Positions 50,651-62,593 of a stretch of 64,000 bases of DNA are shown here, in pieces. A program made the position numbers and the translations under genes. The notes under the pieces were generated by a model. It was not told the DNA's origin, ran no database searches, and was given only the letters and a program-made list of their open reading frames with translations. Numbering within the stretch: position 1 is the first letter of the stretch; each line of letters begins with the position of its first letter. The stretch is from Chiridota heheva (Eukaryota; Echinodermata; Holothuroidea; Apodida; Chiridotidae), in assembly GCA_020152595.1 (NCBI GenBank), contig JAIGNY010000703.1, positions 288,501-352,500 of the forward strand, in the 5' to 3' direction.

Positions 50651-52014
50651 CCACCCCAGCCAAATCTTTGTTTACACTCACCTTTTAAGGGGTTGTGGTG
50701 TCATTATAAAAGAAAGTAATAGCCAAGAAACGAGGGTACGTGTTCTCACTACTACCCTGTAGAAGCAAACAGAACTGGCAGAAACCTGACAATTTATTCC
50801 AAGATTTGTTTTGAATTCAAACTTGGCTAAAGAAATTATTTTTCAGTTTTCGGAGGTAAAACTGTCACCGCATGTGTTGATTTTTAGCTCGGTTGGAAGC
50901 AAAATTCTTGATGGATTTGTCAGATTGATTTAAACTCATCATTTCACATAGGTCATTCATTTTATATTGTGGATTGTGATCTTGACTCTGATTTAGTTGG
51001 TTTTACACCTGTTTAATATGACAGGTGTCTTTATTTTGAAGAGTTGTGTTGTCTTCTGTGTACATGTGCTTTAAAGAAGTGGTGTAATCTGGGTTTCAAC
51101 AAGTGTGAAAGGAGAAGGGGGATTCAATGTAACTATTTTTAGATTTCATTTTGTTGCCAATGTTTCATTGGGAACAGTAATTTCTCAAATAATACTGTTC
51201 CGGGTCAGATTTCACTGACATTCCAACTTTTGTTGTTGATAACTGGACAAATTCCTTTCTTCAAAATGGGCTCATTTACAACTACTTTATTGGTTAATAC
51301 ATGCAAATATTTATGTCAGGTATTAGCATTTAAATGATGTAGCATCCAGTTGCGTACAGTCATACATGTGCAAGCAGCCTCGCATGTACATTCCTGATTC
51401 ATGTGCTGATAGTTGCAGGTAAGGTAGAAAAAAGTGTTTTCTTACTGGAAGAAATTATTTTGATGATATTCTTGTTTGACAGCATGCCTTTTTTTTTTTA
51501 GAACAGAAATCAAGCATACTTCTGCCCCCTTACATTTTTGAATGGTGCTTCCTACGCCTTTGAAAAAGGGACCATTCAGTTGGTAAGGTTTAAGACTATG
51601 TATGATAGCTTTCAGTATTAAATGTTGTCCTCATTTTCGGGAGATAGGAAAGTGTGAGCGAAACGGAAACGAAACTTTAAATGTATCTGGTGTCAGCTCA
51701 GGAAAGAGGATCTATACTTGCACTGATGTCACAAGGCTGATTGATGTGTTCATGTTGTATTTTATGAAAGTTGTTTTACCATCTGCAAAATCAAACCTGC
51801 AGAAAAAAGGTATAGAGTCCTTCATTAAGTTTTCAATATTATAGAAGATCATATTGTAGTATTTTGTCTTTATTCATGCCAATATTGCGCTCGATATCTA
51901 CAACATTGCTACTTGCTGTGCCCTCATTCAATATTTCTTTAAATAGTGTACACACTGTGGCATGCATAGACCATTCCCGAAATAAACTGTACATACAGTA
52001 CATAAATAATTAAT
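50651..52014. other. unannotated tract
   Basis: No gene. An 80-codon frame at 51602-51844 has no recognisable domain. Confidence 0.4.
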
Positions 52015-53060
52015 GAAAGTACCCCCTCTCTTCCTCTTCATGAAATAACCCTTTCTCTTCTGCTTCATAAAATGATGCCCTCCCCTCCCCCTTTTCATGA
52101 GATGAACCTCTCATGTTATGAAACAACCCCATCCCCTCCATCTCTTCATAGTATGACCACCTCTTCATGAAATCACCCCTTCCCTCTTGTGAAATGACCC
52201 CTCTCTTCTTCCTCTTCATGAAAAGACCCCTCTCAGGCTTCGTGAAATGATCCCCTCTTCTTCTTCGTAAAATGACCCCCTTTCCTCCTGCTCTTTTTGA
52301 AATGACCCGCTCTTCCTCCTCTTTATGAAATAAGCCCTCTCTTTCTCTTCTTTGTAATGACCCCTCTCTTCCTCTTCGTGAAATGACCCAGGGCTCTCTT
52401 CCTCCTTTTCATGAAGTGACCCCTCCCTTCCTTCTCTTTGTGTAATGACCCCTCCCTTCCTCTTCGTAAAATGACTCCTCTCTTCCTCTTTGTGAAATGA
52501 CCCTTGCTTCCTCTTTGTGAAATGACCTCTCTCTTCCTCTTTGTAAAATAAGCCCTCTCTTCCCCCTCTTTGTAAAATGACCCCTCTCTTCTTCCTCTTT
52601 GTGAAATGACCCCTCTCTACTTTGTGAAATGACCCCTCGGTTCCTTTTTGTAAAATGACCCCTCTCTTTGTAAAATGACCCCTCTCTTCCTCCTCTTTGT
52701 GAAATGACCACGAGCGCTCTTCCCTCTTTTTGTGAAAAGACCCCTCCTCTTCCTCTTTGTGAAATGACCCCTCTTCGTGAAATGACCCTTGGCTCTCAAC
52801 CTCCTTTTTGTGAAATGAGCCCTCTGTTCCTCTTTGTGAAATGACCCCTCTCTTCCTCCTCTTTGTGAAATGACCCAGGGCTCTCTCCCTCCTTTCATGA
52901 AATATCTCCTCCCTTCCTCCTCTTTGTGAAATGACCCATCTCCTCCTCTTCATGAAATGACCCAGGGCTCTCTTCCCCATTTTCGTGAAATGACCCAGGA
53001 CTCTCTTTCTCCTCTTCGTGAAATGACCCCCCTCTTCCTCCTTTTCATTAAATGACCCCT
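52015..53060. repeat. pyrimidine-rich degenerate minisatellite I (about 22-30 bp unit)
   Basis: The core CTCTTCCTCTTTGTGAAATG, then ACCCC, repeats with variable spacing. The plus strand is strongly C+T-rich. A 314-codon minus-strand frame (52216-53160) and overlapping frames all read GHFTKRRK-like cycles; three overlapping frames being open with the same cycle shows a repeat artefact. Left units use CATGAAATGA, inner units TGTGAAATGA. Confidence 0.88.
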
Positions 53061-53424
53061 CCTCTGGAAGGTGAAAGGGGACAAGTTTAGCATTCAAATG
53101 AAAATATTTTGAGAATATGTTTGCTACCCCGCCCCTCCCCTCCCCACGAGTGGATTTCACTTTTCCGGTTGCATGCTTTTTGCCAGTTTAACTGGCATAA
53201 CTGGCCACAATTGTGGCCAAAATGTTTCGAAAATTAAGGAAATATTCCAAAAGTTAAGCTAATATCTTTAATATTGGGGAGGGGTGAACTCTTGTTTCCT
53301 GAAAACTGGCTAAAATTTCCTGAAAAGTTACAAAAAAATTCCCGAAAATGAATACAAAATTTTAAAAATTAAGGGCATTTCCCGATTAGCAGCAAATTTC
53401 GAAGAAAATGTCCCAAATTGCACT
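53061..53424. repeat. degenerate AT-rich repeat, inverse relative of 4.3 kb
   Basis: GGCCACAATTGTGGCC (a perfect palindrome at 53202-53217), TTCGAAAATTAAGG, TTCCTGAAAA and TTCCCGAAAATG recur in loose tandem, resembling the inverse of the array at 4.27-4.72 kb. Confidence 0.45.
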
Positions 53425-53954
53425 CGTGGAGCACCTTTAAATTGGGTTTGGACTCTAAAAAAACATACAACTGAGACCATTGCCATTGACTCGTTGACGA
53501 CAGGGTGTAAAATTTGGTCTAATTTATATTGTTATAAATTTTTATTTATTCTCAGCAAGAAAATGATGGCCTTTTGAAGAATTCTAAGAATCCCTTATTT
53601 GCTTTTCACATTATTTTAGACATAATCATGATCTATAAGTCTGAATCTTCTGATATCAAGACTTGTATCATGAATTTGTCAATTTCTGTAGAATTTGGTA
53701 ATTTTTTTCTTTCTATTATACTGAATTTTAAACCAAAATATCTGAATTTTTGAAGCTATAGATTAAGAAAAAGAAGGAAAAATGGGTCCCCAGTACTAAT
53801 TGCACTGAAAAAAGTTTGGAATCATTCTAAAGGGAGGGGGGGGGGAGGGGGAGGGTGACCCTATATTACTATACTGCTGTGCTACGTGCTTTGAAAATAT
53901 GAGTTGGTAAGTTCACCTCAGAGCTGTGCCCCAGATTCAAAACATCTTCCACCA
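53425..53954 (+). repeat. dispersed repeat, copy 2 (first copy at 22.8 kb)
   Basis: It shares ordered landmarks with 22835-23544 (AAAAAACATACAA, GGTCTAATTTATA, CATGATCTATAAGTCT, GTGCTACGTGCTTTGAAAAT). Non-coding. Confidence 0.6.
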
Positions 53955-54355
53955 TCCCTTCTCCTTTTCATAAAATGAACCTCTGTTGTTATAAAACAAC
54001 ACCATCTGCTCCATCTCTTCATGAAATTACCCCCTCCTTCCTCTTCATAAAATGACCCCCTCCTTCCTCTTCATGAAATGACACCCTCCCCCTCCTTCAT
54101 CTTCATGAAATGACACCCTCCCCCTCCTTCATCTTCATGAAATGACACCATCCCCCTCCTTCCTCTTCATGAAATAACACCCTCCCCTCCTTCCTCTTCA
54201 TGAAATGACACCTTCCCCCTCCTTCCTCTTCATGAAATGACCCACTCCCCTGTTCATGAAATGACCCCTCCCCCTCCCTCCTCTTCATGAAGGACCCTCC
54301 CCCTTCCTCTTCATGAAATGACCCTCTCCCTCTCCTTCCTCTTCATGAAATGATA
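53955..54355. repeat. pyrimidine-rich minisatellite II
   Basis: The unit TCCTCTTCATGAAATGACAC (with CCTCCCCC spacers) occurs about 14 times. It is the same family as array I, 0.9 kb away, but with CATGAAATGA throughout and a more regular period. A 61-codon minus-strand frame across it is an artefact. Confidence 0.88.
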
Positions 54356-54384
54356 TTAATTGCTTTTGGAATTTCTAAAGTGAT

Positions 54385-54482
54385 CTACAATCAGGGACAA
54401 CAGTTTTGGCACTTTTTCACCTTCCACCCCGAGTCAATCTTGGAAAAAAAGTGCCAATTACTTTTGTCGGGGATTGTTGCAG
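54385..54482. repeat. small fold-back (about 98 bp)
   Basis: CTACAATCAGGGACAACAGT, then TTTGGCACTTTTT, is inverted at AAAAAAAGTGCCAATTAC, then TTTTGTCGGGGATTGTTGCAG (54444-54482). It shares the GGCACTTTTT phrase with the duplication at 10.3 kb, probably one MITE family. Confidence 0.6.
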
Positions 54483-55149
54483 TGCCATAGATATATGAGC
54501 CAACAATTCTTTAATGTGTAAGAGTTTTTTGCGTTGGTAAGATTACCTTATTCTTTAAAATTTTACCCAATCTTTCAGTTAATTAAGGTTTGTAATTCGA
54601 TTTGTAAAATAATACACTTTCTTGCATAAAGTTTCAAAAACAATAGGCTACTTTAGATAAAGCTCATATAATTTGATTTAGTTACATTCTATACATTTAT
54701 ATTGTAGTGCAGAAATGATCAAATTTATTTGTTAAATAAAAAATATTATTTCTCATGAATAATGACCAAATTTTGGTGTACTTCTAATGAAATTAGATTA
54801 ACATCACTAATATTGCAGCATCATATTTCTATTCATTCTTTCATAAATAAAAATTCTTCCCATGAAGCATAGGAAAAGAACAGGGACTTTGAGCACTTGA
54901 AAGTAGAAATTATAGATACTCAGAAAGATTAAGGAAGCAATTTGTGAAACTCAATCAGTTGCTTGTAATTGTTTGGAATGTTTTCATCTGGGTGTAATTG
55001 ACATTCTCTCTCTACAGGATCCTAATTCATTTCAAATAATATGTCACAATCAGTTATGAAGCAATCTCAAGGATGTCTGTCAAAGACATATCTGCTAAAC
55101 AACAGTATCAGAATTAAGATTTGATTTTGTTCTCTTAAGAAGTAGTGAA
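54483..55149. other. unannotated AT-rich tract
   Basis: No feature supported. Confidence 0.4.
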
Positions 55150-55252
55150 CATTTCTATTAGATATATATATATCTATAGACATAAGTATATATATTTATA
55201 TATATATATATAGATATAGATATATAAATATATATATTTATATATATATATA
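55150..55252. repeat. TA-rich microsatellite next to the LTR insertion
   Basis: TATATATCTATAGA and TATATAAATATATA words run up to the first base of the LTR. The retrotransposon inserted at or in this tract. The left flank of the insertion (TATA) cannot be compared because the other flank is outside the window. Confidence 0.9.
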
Positions 55253-56950
55253 TGTAACGCTGGCCTCAGCGTTTCCAGTTAAATCTAGGGATAGGACGCC
55301 TCAATAATTTCCAATGATCAGCATTAAAAGAAAATAGAACATATAAAAAAGGCAAATGAAAACACGACAAAATGATTTCAAATTGACAATCTATTTCTAC
55401 TCTCTCACTTCCTAATTCCAAAACACATCACTTTCCAGTAAGATAGTTTAAAACAATTAACAACTAGTCAAAAGAAATATCTCTTTAAAACAAGAAAATA
55501 TTATGTCCAAGTGATAAACAATAACTTCAGCGCCATATTTCTCTATACTTGAACGCTAAAACGCAAGCACAACTAAACGCCTGCACACCTTAAGAATCAT
55601 CTGTCTATCTTACACACTAAATGGCTACACACTCGAACATGGTCGCCTGTACACCGAACGCAGGAACTGTATACGCACGCACCACAGGACACCGGAAATA
55701 CTGGACGCAGGCACCTCAGACGCACGCACCACAGGATACAGAAAACACTGGGTGTAGGCACCTTAGACGCATGCACCACTTGATACAGGAAACACTGGGT
55801 GCAGGCACCTTAGACGCATGCACCACTTGATACAGGAAACACTGGACGCAGGCACCTCATATGCATGCACCACTTGATACAGGAAACACTGGGTGCAGGC
55901 ACCTTAGACGCATGCACCACTTGATACAGGAAACACTAGACTGCTAGACGCAGGCACCTCCGACGCATGCACCACCTGATACAGGAAACACTAAACGCAG
56001 CCACCTCAGACGCATGCACCACTTGATACAGGAAACACTAGACGCGGGCACCTCCGACGCATGCACACTGGACGCAGGAAACATACACGACTTGCCGCGT
56101 GCACCACCTGGACGCATGCACAACTTAACAACAGAAAAGTGTGCATGCACCTCTAAATGCACGTGTTGCAGCAAGTATACTTTGGACTACCATGTGACTG
56201 TTAAGAACCCTCACCAAGCAGTCGGGGAAAACGATGGCTGAAAAGGGGGTAAATAGACATACACCGGCCACTCGGACAGGTAATAGAGCCTGCCCTGGCG
56301 AGCATATCACGCCTATAACTTCACCTAAGAAGGAGGGGGTTCACACGGTCCATTCTTGGTAAAATAATGCACTTTAGTATTCTGAACGGTTTAATAATAG
56401 ACATTATTAATTCTTCTAAAATTACGATAATACAAAATACCAGTGTTAAATCCTTGTTGATATACTGCCTACGAGGGAATTATGCGATTTAGAACCTGTT
56501 CCGGCTTACACCGGTACACTGTCGCCATCAAGTAGCGAAGGATGGATACAATCTCTGGATAATCAGTTTGAAACAACCATCGTTCAGATAAAATAAAGAG
56601 CAACTCACCGAAAATATTAGCAGCTATATAGGCACACAAAAATTCCTGAGTACACAAAAGTACAATTAAAATTAACGGGCAAAACAAAAAAACAAGGTCC
56701 TAAAGAATTATCAAATCGCGTCTCTTCCATACAACGGTCACCAAGCCGTCTCCCACAATAACGGTCACCAAGCGTCTCTCGTGGTCTCTCTTAAACACAA
56801 AATTAGTACCAGCCACGAGGTAGGACTCTAATTACAATTTGATGCAAAATAAAGGTTTCTTTGTTCAGGTTATCTGTCTGTCAAAAAAATCCAGGAGAAG
56901 AGGTGATACTTAAAGGGGTATTGAAATAATTACAAGTGATCCGTCTCACA
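55253..56950 (-). repeat. 3' LTR (1698 bp)
   Basis: On the plus strand it runs from TGTAACGCTGG to CGTCTCACA, giving the TGT...ACA ends expected of an LTR. It matches the sequence starting at 62594. The right boundary is set by the purine tract that follows on the minus strand. It contains a 47-bp tandem array (55700-56075). Short minus-strand frames through the array are artefacts. Confidence 0.93.
55700..56075. repeat. 47-bp tandem array inside the 3' LTR, about eight copies
   Basis: The unit contains GACGCATGCACCACTTGATA, CAGGAAACACTGGGTGCAGG and CACCTTA. It recurs near 55766, 55813, 55860 and 55907 at 47-base steps; one later unit has an extra CTGCTAGA. The other LTR has the same array with small losses. 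Confidence 0.9.
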
Positions 56951-56960
56951 CTGCCCTCCT
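56951..56960 (-). other. polypurine tract
   Basis: The minus strand reads AGGAGGGCAG immediately before the LTR's TGTGAG, the position where plus-strand DNA synthesis is primed in LTR elements. It is short and has one pyrimidine, so the call rests on position. Confidence 0.65.
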
Positions 56961-57121
56961 AAGCCCATTGCGTCCATAATTTTTACCACAGAGAAGCACA
57001 CACAAATATCTTCTTGCAAGCCTAAACAACTCACAAGCCCAAACAAAATAAACAAGAGGACATCATCTCTTTAAGAATAATTTATTGTTCACTGGGATAA
57101 TACATCAGTAAGGATTACAGG

Positions 57122-58640
57122 CTAGTTAAAACCAGTAACGATCTGGTTCTTGTAACCCTTGATGGTCTTTTGCGATGCGGTACTTCTGACCCCATGATTT
57201 GGCCAGTTGTATCGCCATCGTTTGAGAAGTTTCTTGGCTACCGACCGTCTTCTCCAGCTTCTCTTTGTCAACCTCGCTGTCCCGCACATAGAACGTGTTC
57301 CTGGAGCCACACCTTCGTCCAAATGTCCTTATCCAGGCTGCTCTGTGCTTCAGGTTCTGTATGTACCTCATTGCCAGCCTTGTTGTCGTTCATGAAGGCC
57401 TTCACCCATTCGGGTTCATCCCGTTGTATTTCTTCATTCGGTTGAAATGAACAAGCTTCGCCCCGTCTTCTTCGCCCAAATTGCAACCTGTACAGAGAGT
57501 CATTGAGCCTTTTTAGGACGAGGTATGGACTCGCCAAGGACAGTGTAATTTTGGAGACAGGCCAACTTTCGAACTGCATAGTGGACCATGACTAAATCGC
57601 CCTATCATAGTTATTAGTAGAAGCACCCGATCAAATTCGTCTTCTGACGATCACTTGCAATTTTCAGTTGCGTCGTGCTATCTTGTGCACGCTTCGCAAT
57701 TTTCTTCAAGTTTTCGACAAATTCCGGGTAATCACTTGGCTCATCCTGCTGATCGGTCGGTGTGATCTGATCCAGGGAGTTCTGATCTGTCTGCCATATG
57801 GGATCTCCGAAGGGGTGAAGCCAGTTGAGTCATGTTTTGCTGAATTATAAGCCATGCTCAGGTATGGCAACCAGCGTCCCAATCCCCGCTGGTTAGGGGG
57901 CAACCACAGCCGACAGCACGCCTCCAAAGTGCGGTTAAATCGTTCGATCATACCATCCGATTGAGGATGGTATGGCGTGGTCCTTGTCTTCCTGATATGC
58001 AATAGTTCACACATTTTTCGTGAATACGGCCGACTCAAACTGCCTCCCTGATCAGAATGGATTTCGTCAGGAATACCCAGTCTGCAGACAAATTGCTCCA
58101 CAATCACACTGGCTATGGTATTCGCTTCCTGGTTGGGGATGGGAAAGGATTCAGTCCATTTGGAAAAGTAATCTCCCACGACCAAGATGTACTTATTGCC
58201 AGCAGGTGTGAGTGGTAACGGTCCCATAATATCTACCGCAATTCTTTGGAGTGGCTCTCCAGCTGCGTGTTGCCGCATCTTAGCCTGGGCTTAGATCTTG
58301 GGCCTTCGTCCACTGCACTGGGGGCACGCTTACACCAACGCGCTCGTCCCGAGCTACACCTCTCCAGTAGAACTTAGCTTTAATTCGACTAAGCGTCTTC
58401 TTAGTCATGAAGTGACCAGACAGTGGGTGTGCATGTGCCACTTTCCAAACTTCTTTCGCCAAATTGGAAGGAAGAATTAGCTGATGGGTTACTTCTTCAC
58501 CAGTGGCTGATTCAAATCGTCGGTACAGCAAACCTTGGCGCAATTCCAGACTATCCCATTGTGACCAGTAGTTCTTCAAAGTTCTGCTACCTGAAGATAT
58601 CACCTCCCATGGTGGTGAATCCCTTCCCTTTTAGCCTCGA
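57122..58640 (-). pseudogene. pol: integrase region of pol (broken)
   Basis: This is the integrase that would join element DNA to the host chromosome. An H2C2-like zinc region lies at 58340-58440; its His half reads HAHPLSGHF, while its CX2C half falls in another frame. The catalytic core is one frame (58278-57706) with D in VDIMGPL (58231-58233), D in HSDQGG (58051-58053) and E in GMIERFN (57943-57945), an exact D-X59-D-X35-E spacing. A GPY/F-type C-terminal segment (PYLVLKRLNDSLYRLQFG, 57475-57528) follows in a third frame, then an unclear tail to about 57122. At least three frame changes break it. The retained triad suggests recent decay or indel errors. Confidence 0.92.
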
Positions 58641-59590
58641 CCAGGGCTGGATATCCGGCGTCCTTCCGTTGACTTTCCTGGAGTTCCTCAGAGGACCACT
58701 CTAACCGCAAGAGGTTGTTTGTCATCCGTAATTCTTCTCTACCCTTCGATGTTACAGCAAAACACTGGTTCACTGAATCCTCAGTCTGACAACCAACGTC
58801 TTGGCGTGCAGGGTTTTCCAACACAGGAGATTCCTTGCTTTCCTGGCGCTCACAATATGTGCAATCTTCGCATGGACGTCTGGAGAGGCTGTCTGCATTG
58901 TTGTGGATTGGACCAGGACGATGCTCAATTGAGAAGTCGTATGCTCCTAGTGTTTTCAAGCCATCGAGCAATTTGACCCTCCGGGTTCCGGAACGCATCA
59001 GCCACCGAAGGGCGCGTGATCTGTCCTTACTTGGAAGGCGAGTACCGAGAGGTAATGGTGGAACCATTTTACTGCGAGAACCACGGCTAGTAATTCCTTT
59101 CTGGTCACACAGTAACGACGTTCTGCCTTTCCGAAAGTGACTTACTATAGTAGCCAATGACTTTCTCTTCACCGTTCTGGACCTGAGACAGAACTGCTCC
59201 CACCGAAGTTGCTGGCGTCAGTATCTAACACAAAATTACCAGTTCTTGGGGATAACTTAGAATTGGAGGATTGGTCAGCCGTCTTTTCAACTCTTTGAAG
59301 GAATATCACATTCTTCTGTCCACTGATATTCCCTCCCTTTTCAGTGAGACGATGCAATGGTCGGGCAATATCACTGAAACCTCTCACAAACCTCCTATAA
59401 TAACTGCACAAACCAAGAAAACTTCTAACTTCGGTCATTCTTTGGGATGGGCCACTCCTGCACAGCCATTGTCTTATTTGGATCAGTTCGACGCCGTAAG
59501 CCGCTTGTAACAATATGTCCCAGGAATGCCACTTCATGTCGGAAAAACAAGCACTTCTTAGGAGACAACTTCAGCCCTGCTTCCATTAGA
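58641..59590 (-). pseudogene. pol: RNase H and connection region of pol (broken)
   Basis: It removes the RNA strand during reverse transcription. The RT-connection segment VRSFLGLCSYYRRFVRGF lies near 59430. The RNase H start NFVLDTDASNFGG (Asp codon about 59223-59225) is in the same frame, and the end HNNADSLSRRPC (58872-58905) is in another. The stretch between them has frame changes. A linker to integrase follows at 58640-58870. The order and signatures are those of Ty3/gypsy elements. Confidence 0.88.
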
Positions 59591-59597
59591 CGCTGGA

Positions 59598-60371
59598 TTA
59601 CTCCTCGAGCCTGCTCCTATGTTCTTCAAAGGTAGTCCCGAAGACGATGGCGTCATCGAGGTAAATGAGACAGCTCTCCCACTGCAGACCGCCCAACACC
59701 CGTTCCATTAGCCGCTCGAAAGTTGCAGGGGCGTTGCAGAGTCCGAAGGGCATCACACAGAATTGAAACAAGCCCGGTGGGTAGCAAAAAGCGGTCTTTG
59801 GTCTGTCTGTCTCATCAACCTCGATCTGCCAGTACCCACTAGCGAGATCTAGGGTGGAAAACCAGGCAGCACCACCAAGTAAATCCAAGGTATCGTCAAT
59901 CCGTGGGAGGGTATGAGTCTTTTATGGTCACATCATTTACCTTCCGGTGTCGACACAGAAGCGTAAAGCTTCCATCCTTTCTCACCAGCACAATAGGGGA
60001 CGACCACGGGCTACAAGAAGGTTCGATAATTCCATGGGTCAGCATGTCCTCGATCTCTTTCCCAGCCTCCTCTTGTTTGTTGATAGGGAGTCTCCGGGCT
60101 GCCTGTCTTATTGGAGGTTGCGTCGCAGTGTTGATCTTATGTTTGGCTATCTTAGTCTTCCCCAAGTCCTGGGGACCAGTGGAAAATGCTTCCTTCCACT
60201 TACACAACATTCTAGCCACTTGTCGTTCCTGCGCCTTATCCAACCCTCTGTACTCTCCAAATACAGCTGCTTCAAGTATGGTGGGACCTCAACCGGTCCA
60301 CCTGGGCTTCCCCCATCATCTGTAATGTGTTCCGCAGAAGACTCAACTTCCTCCACCTTCACACATACCAA
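59598..60371 (-). pseudogene. pol: reverse transcriptase region of pol (broken)
   Basis: RNA-dependent DNA polymerase. The N-terminal part (60243-59896) reads HGIIEPSCSPWSSPIVLVRK, the usual gypsy entry motif. After a frame change near 59890-59960 the fingers/palm segment FSTLDLASGYWQIEV (about 59817-59861) and MPFGLCNAPATFERLM follow. The catalytic IYLDDAIVFG has its YLDD codons at 59652-59663. Upstream, 60371-60147 in another frame gives the linker VEVPPYLKQLYLES. The active-site aspartates are intact; the frame is not. Confidence 0.93.
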
Positions 60372-60483
60372 CAGTTGTATTTTTGTACAAGGTTACTGGC
60401 TCATTTGAAAGATTAACCATCCTGACAGGAATAATCCCGGCTTAACTCTTTGTCAAACTCCGTGCAACGAGCATCCCCTCTTT

Positions 60484-61000
60484 TTAGCAATCCTCCGAAG
60501 CTTCAATAATTCCAAGCTTTCCTTGTAGATTCACAGGTAGGTCCTTGACCTCCGCTTCTATAATGGTCTCCGATCGTGGCGGCAATACTTGATGTCTTGC
60601 ACGCAACCATCCTGCACGAAAAATCGTCCCAGCTTTCTGGTTCCACCTCCACTTCTCTTCCAAATGTAACTTTCCCCATTCCTGCATCAATAGAGCAGTG
60701 GTGACGTCTTAAGAAGTCCAGCCCCAATATGCAATCCGCCCGATGTCTGCTACCCAGAACTCATGTCTCATCGCTTATTGCTTTCACATATGGACATCTC
60801 CAGAAATGTCTTCGAGGATTGGTACACTACTGCCATCAGCTAAAACTAATCACGGACCCGCTGCCTGGAGACTAGGTCTCTTATCTTTTGGAATCTTAAA
60901 GTACCTCTCAGCTTGGACAATGGAGATGTTTGCTCCTGTATCGATCAAAGCAAGCAACTGATTGCGACATGATTTTCCCGTCTAAGTAAATACCATCTTG
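60484..61000 (-). pseudogene. pol: retroviral-type aspartic protease region (broken)
   Basis: The minus strand reads QLLALIDTGANISIVQAE with the catalytic DTG codons at 60934-60942, followed by a hydrophobic stretch. A second part, GLDFLRRHHCSIDAGMG (60727 leftward), matches the usual C-terminal ILGxDFLxxH region of this protease family. A frame change lies between the two parts. It would cut the Gag-Pol polyprotein. Frames continue toward the reverse transcriptase without a clear boundary. Confidence 0.85.
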
Positions 61001-61039
61001 GGCCAGTCCTGGTATGCTCTCATGGACCGCCACTAATGG

Positions 61040-62570
61040 GTCTCTTTCTGGTTTCGTCTACTGCCGGGCCGACCCTCAAACCCGACACCGTGGAGTTTTC
61101 CAGCTTTCTTCTTCTTGTCGGCGTCTAACCTGTTTCAGTTTTTGGCAGTCTCGCTTGAAATGTCCTGGCTTTGGCAATAAAAACACACCCTGTGATTCGA
61201 TTGTGTTCTCTGGCGTATTTCCTCGCGACTGGTCAGAGAAACGGGTTTGTGCCCGGTGAGTCACTAGGGATCAGCCTCCCAGAGTTCTTTAGCACTCTCA
61301 TTTCCTCCTTCAGAGTCTGCACAGACTGCGACAGCCTCAAAGAGCTACGTTGACCTGTTAGGTTGTCTTCCACAATCTTGCGAACTTGCTCTGCAAGATC
61401 GCCCAAAGTATTACCAGCCGCCGGTAGGTGGTGTGCTGCCTACCGCGAACAACTTTTCTCCTCCAAAGTTCCTTTGCTTTTCAACCAAGTAGAAAGCTTC
61501 TATCTCCAGAGCGGCTTTCAGGGCTTCGTCTAATGTAGAAGGTCTTGTCTGGTAGACACCTAGTCTCAGATTGGGGTCATCTAGAGCATCAACAAAGTGG
61601 TCCTTGGCCAACACGGATAATAATCCGAGAAGGATGCTGTTGGATATGCCTGCGTGTAAGCCCTCACGCACTTCATGTGCCAGCTCTGGTAGAGTCTCAT
61701 TCACCTTTTCGAGAACGATTTTTCAATTGAATGCGAAAAACTTCGGTCTGGTGCGCCTGGCTAAACCTGCCAGACAGGGCCTCTACAAGTGTGTCATAAT
61801 TCCTTCTTCCTGCAGCATCCAAATCTGCAAGTACAGATTGGGCTTCGCCTTTCAAGCTGGCGGCTAAACACATCGCCATCACACCAGGACTCCAACTATG
61901 CAATTCTGCGATTACCTCGAACTGAGCCTTATAATCATCCACGACGTCGTCCCATCATAGATCCCCGGTCGGATACCTGATGTTCCCACCATTTTAGGTA
62001 ATGGTGGAATGTAGTCTTGTGCGTGGTTGAGGTTCTCAGCCCTGCATCAACTGGAATTAGAGGAATTTCTCTGGTCATTCTGTTTGCACCGCAGCTCTCT
62101 CTTCAAGTGGAAATGGTCTGCAGTAATCACCACGAGATGTTACAGCTACCTCTTCTGCGCGTGCAACTCTTTGAAAAGGTTGCCCGAGATAAAGTCGAAG
62201 GGTGAAAGTTCGCCCCGATAGCGGCTGTCCCAACAGACTGTTGGTGGACCTCTTGTTGAAAAGCTTGTTGTCCCAAGAAGCTGGGGCACGTGTCGATTGG
62301 CGGCTGTCGTTTGTGCAGTTGTTCGGACGACGGTTCCGCAGCAGTTGCAAACGGATTCCATCTGTCTTGGCGACCAAGAAGATGTGGTGACCCTCTCTGC
62401 AGTGTTGATGCTGAAGCATCACCATCACTGCCTGTAAATTCATCTAGTAGAAGCCACTGCGATTCTTCCGCCCTGGATTCATGTTGTCGTGGAGTACCCT
62501 CCATCCGTCCGTCCTCGAATGGAGAAGGCATTTTCACGAAAATATTGAAGTTGGAAAATAAATCGAGCAA
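61040..62570 (-). pseudogene. gag: gag region (capsid and CCHC knuckle, broken)
   Basis: It would form the particle coat. The probable start is the Met at 62529-62531 (MPSPFEDGRMEGT), about 45 bases after the primer site; an upstream in-frame Met lies at 62570. A capsid-like helical region spans 61942-61411 in two overlapping frames (DDYKAQFEVIAELHSWS; RPSTLDEALKAALEIEAF). A CCHC zinc knuckle lies at about 61145-61190, but its CX2C half and its HX4C half are in different frames, separated by a single-base loss. The segment 61943-62126 also has a frame change. No programmed-frameshift site can be claimed, given how many frame breaks there are. Confidence 0.85.
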
Positions 62571-62573
62571 CCT

Positions 62574-62591
62574 ATCCCACCGCTGCCACCA
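62574..62591 (-). other. primer-binding site matching tRNA-Leu
   Basis: The minus strand reads TGGTGGCAGCGGTGGGAT, two bases after the 5' LTR. It is complementary over 18 bases to the 3' end (with CCA) of animal tRNA-Leu of the AAG type as I recall it. Position and match to CCA make the assignment strong; the isoacceptor should be checked. Confidence 0.85.
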
Positions 62592-62593
62592 AT

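Noticed and set aside
52216..53160. 314-codon minus-strand frame resembling a basic repetitive protein
   Set aside because: Overlapping frames give the same GHFTKR cycle, and the DNA is a degenerate minisatellite with variable spacing.
55597..56310. Cysteine-rich minus-strand frames in the LTR
   Set aside because: They translate the 47-bp LTR repeat and sit in a non-coding LTR.
61140..61200. Programmed ribosomal frameshift within gag
   Set aside because: The break falls inside the zinc knuckle, and similar breaks occur throughout pol, so a random indel is simpler.
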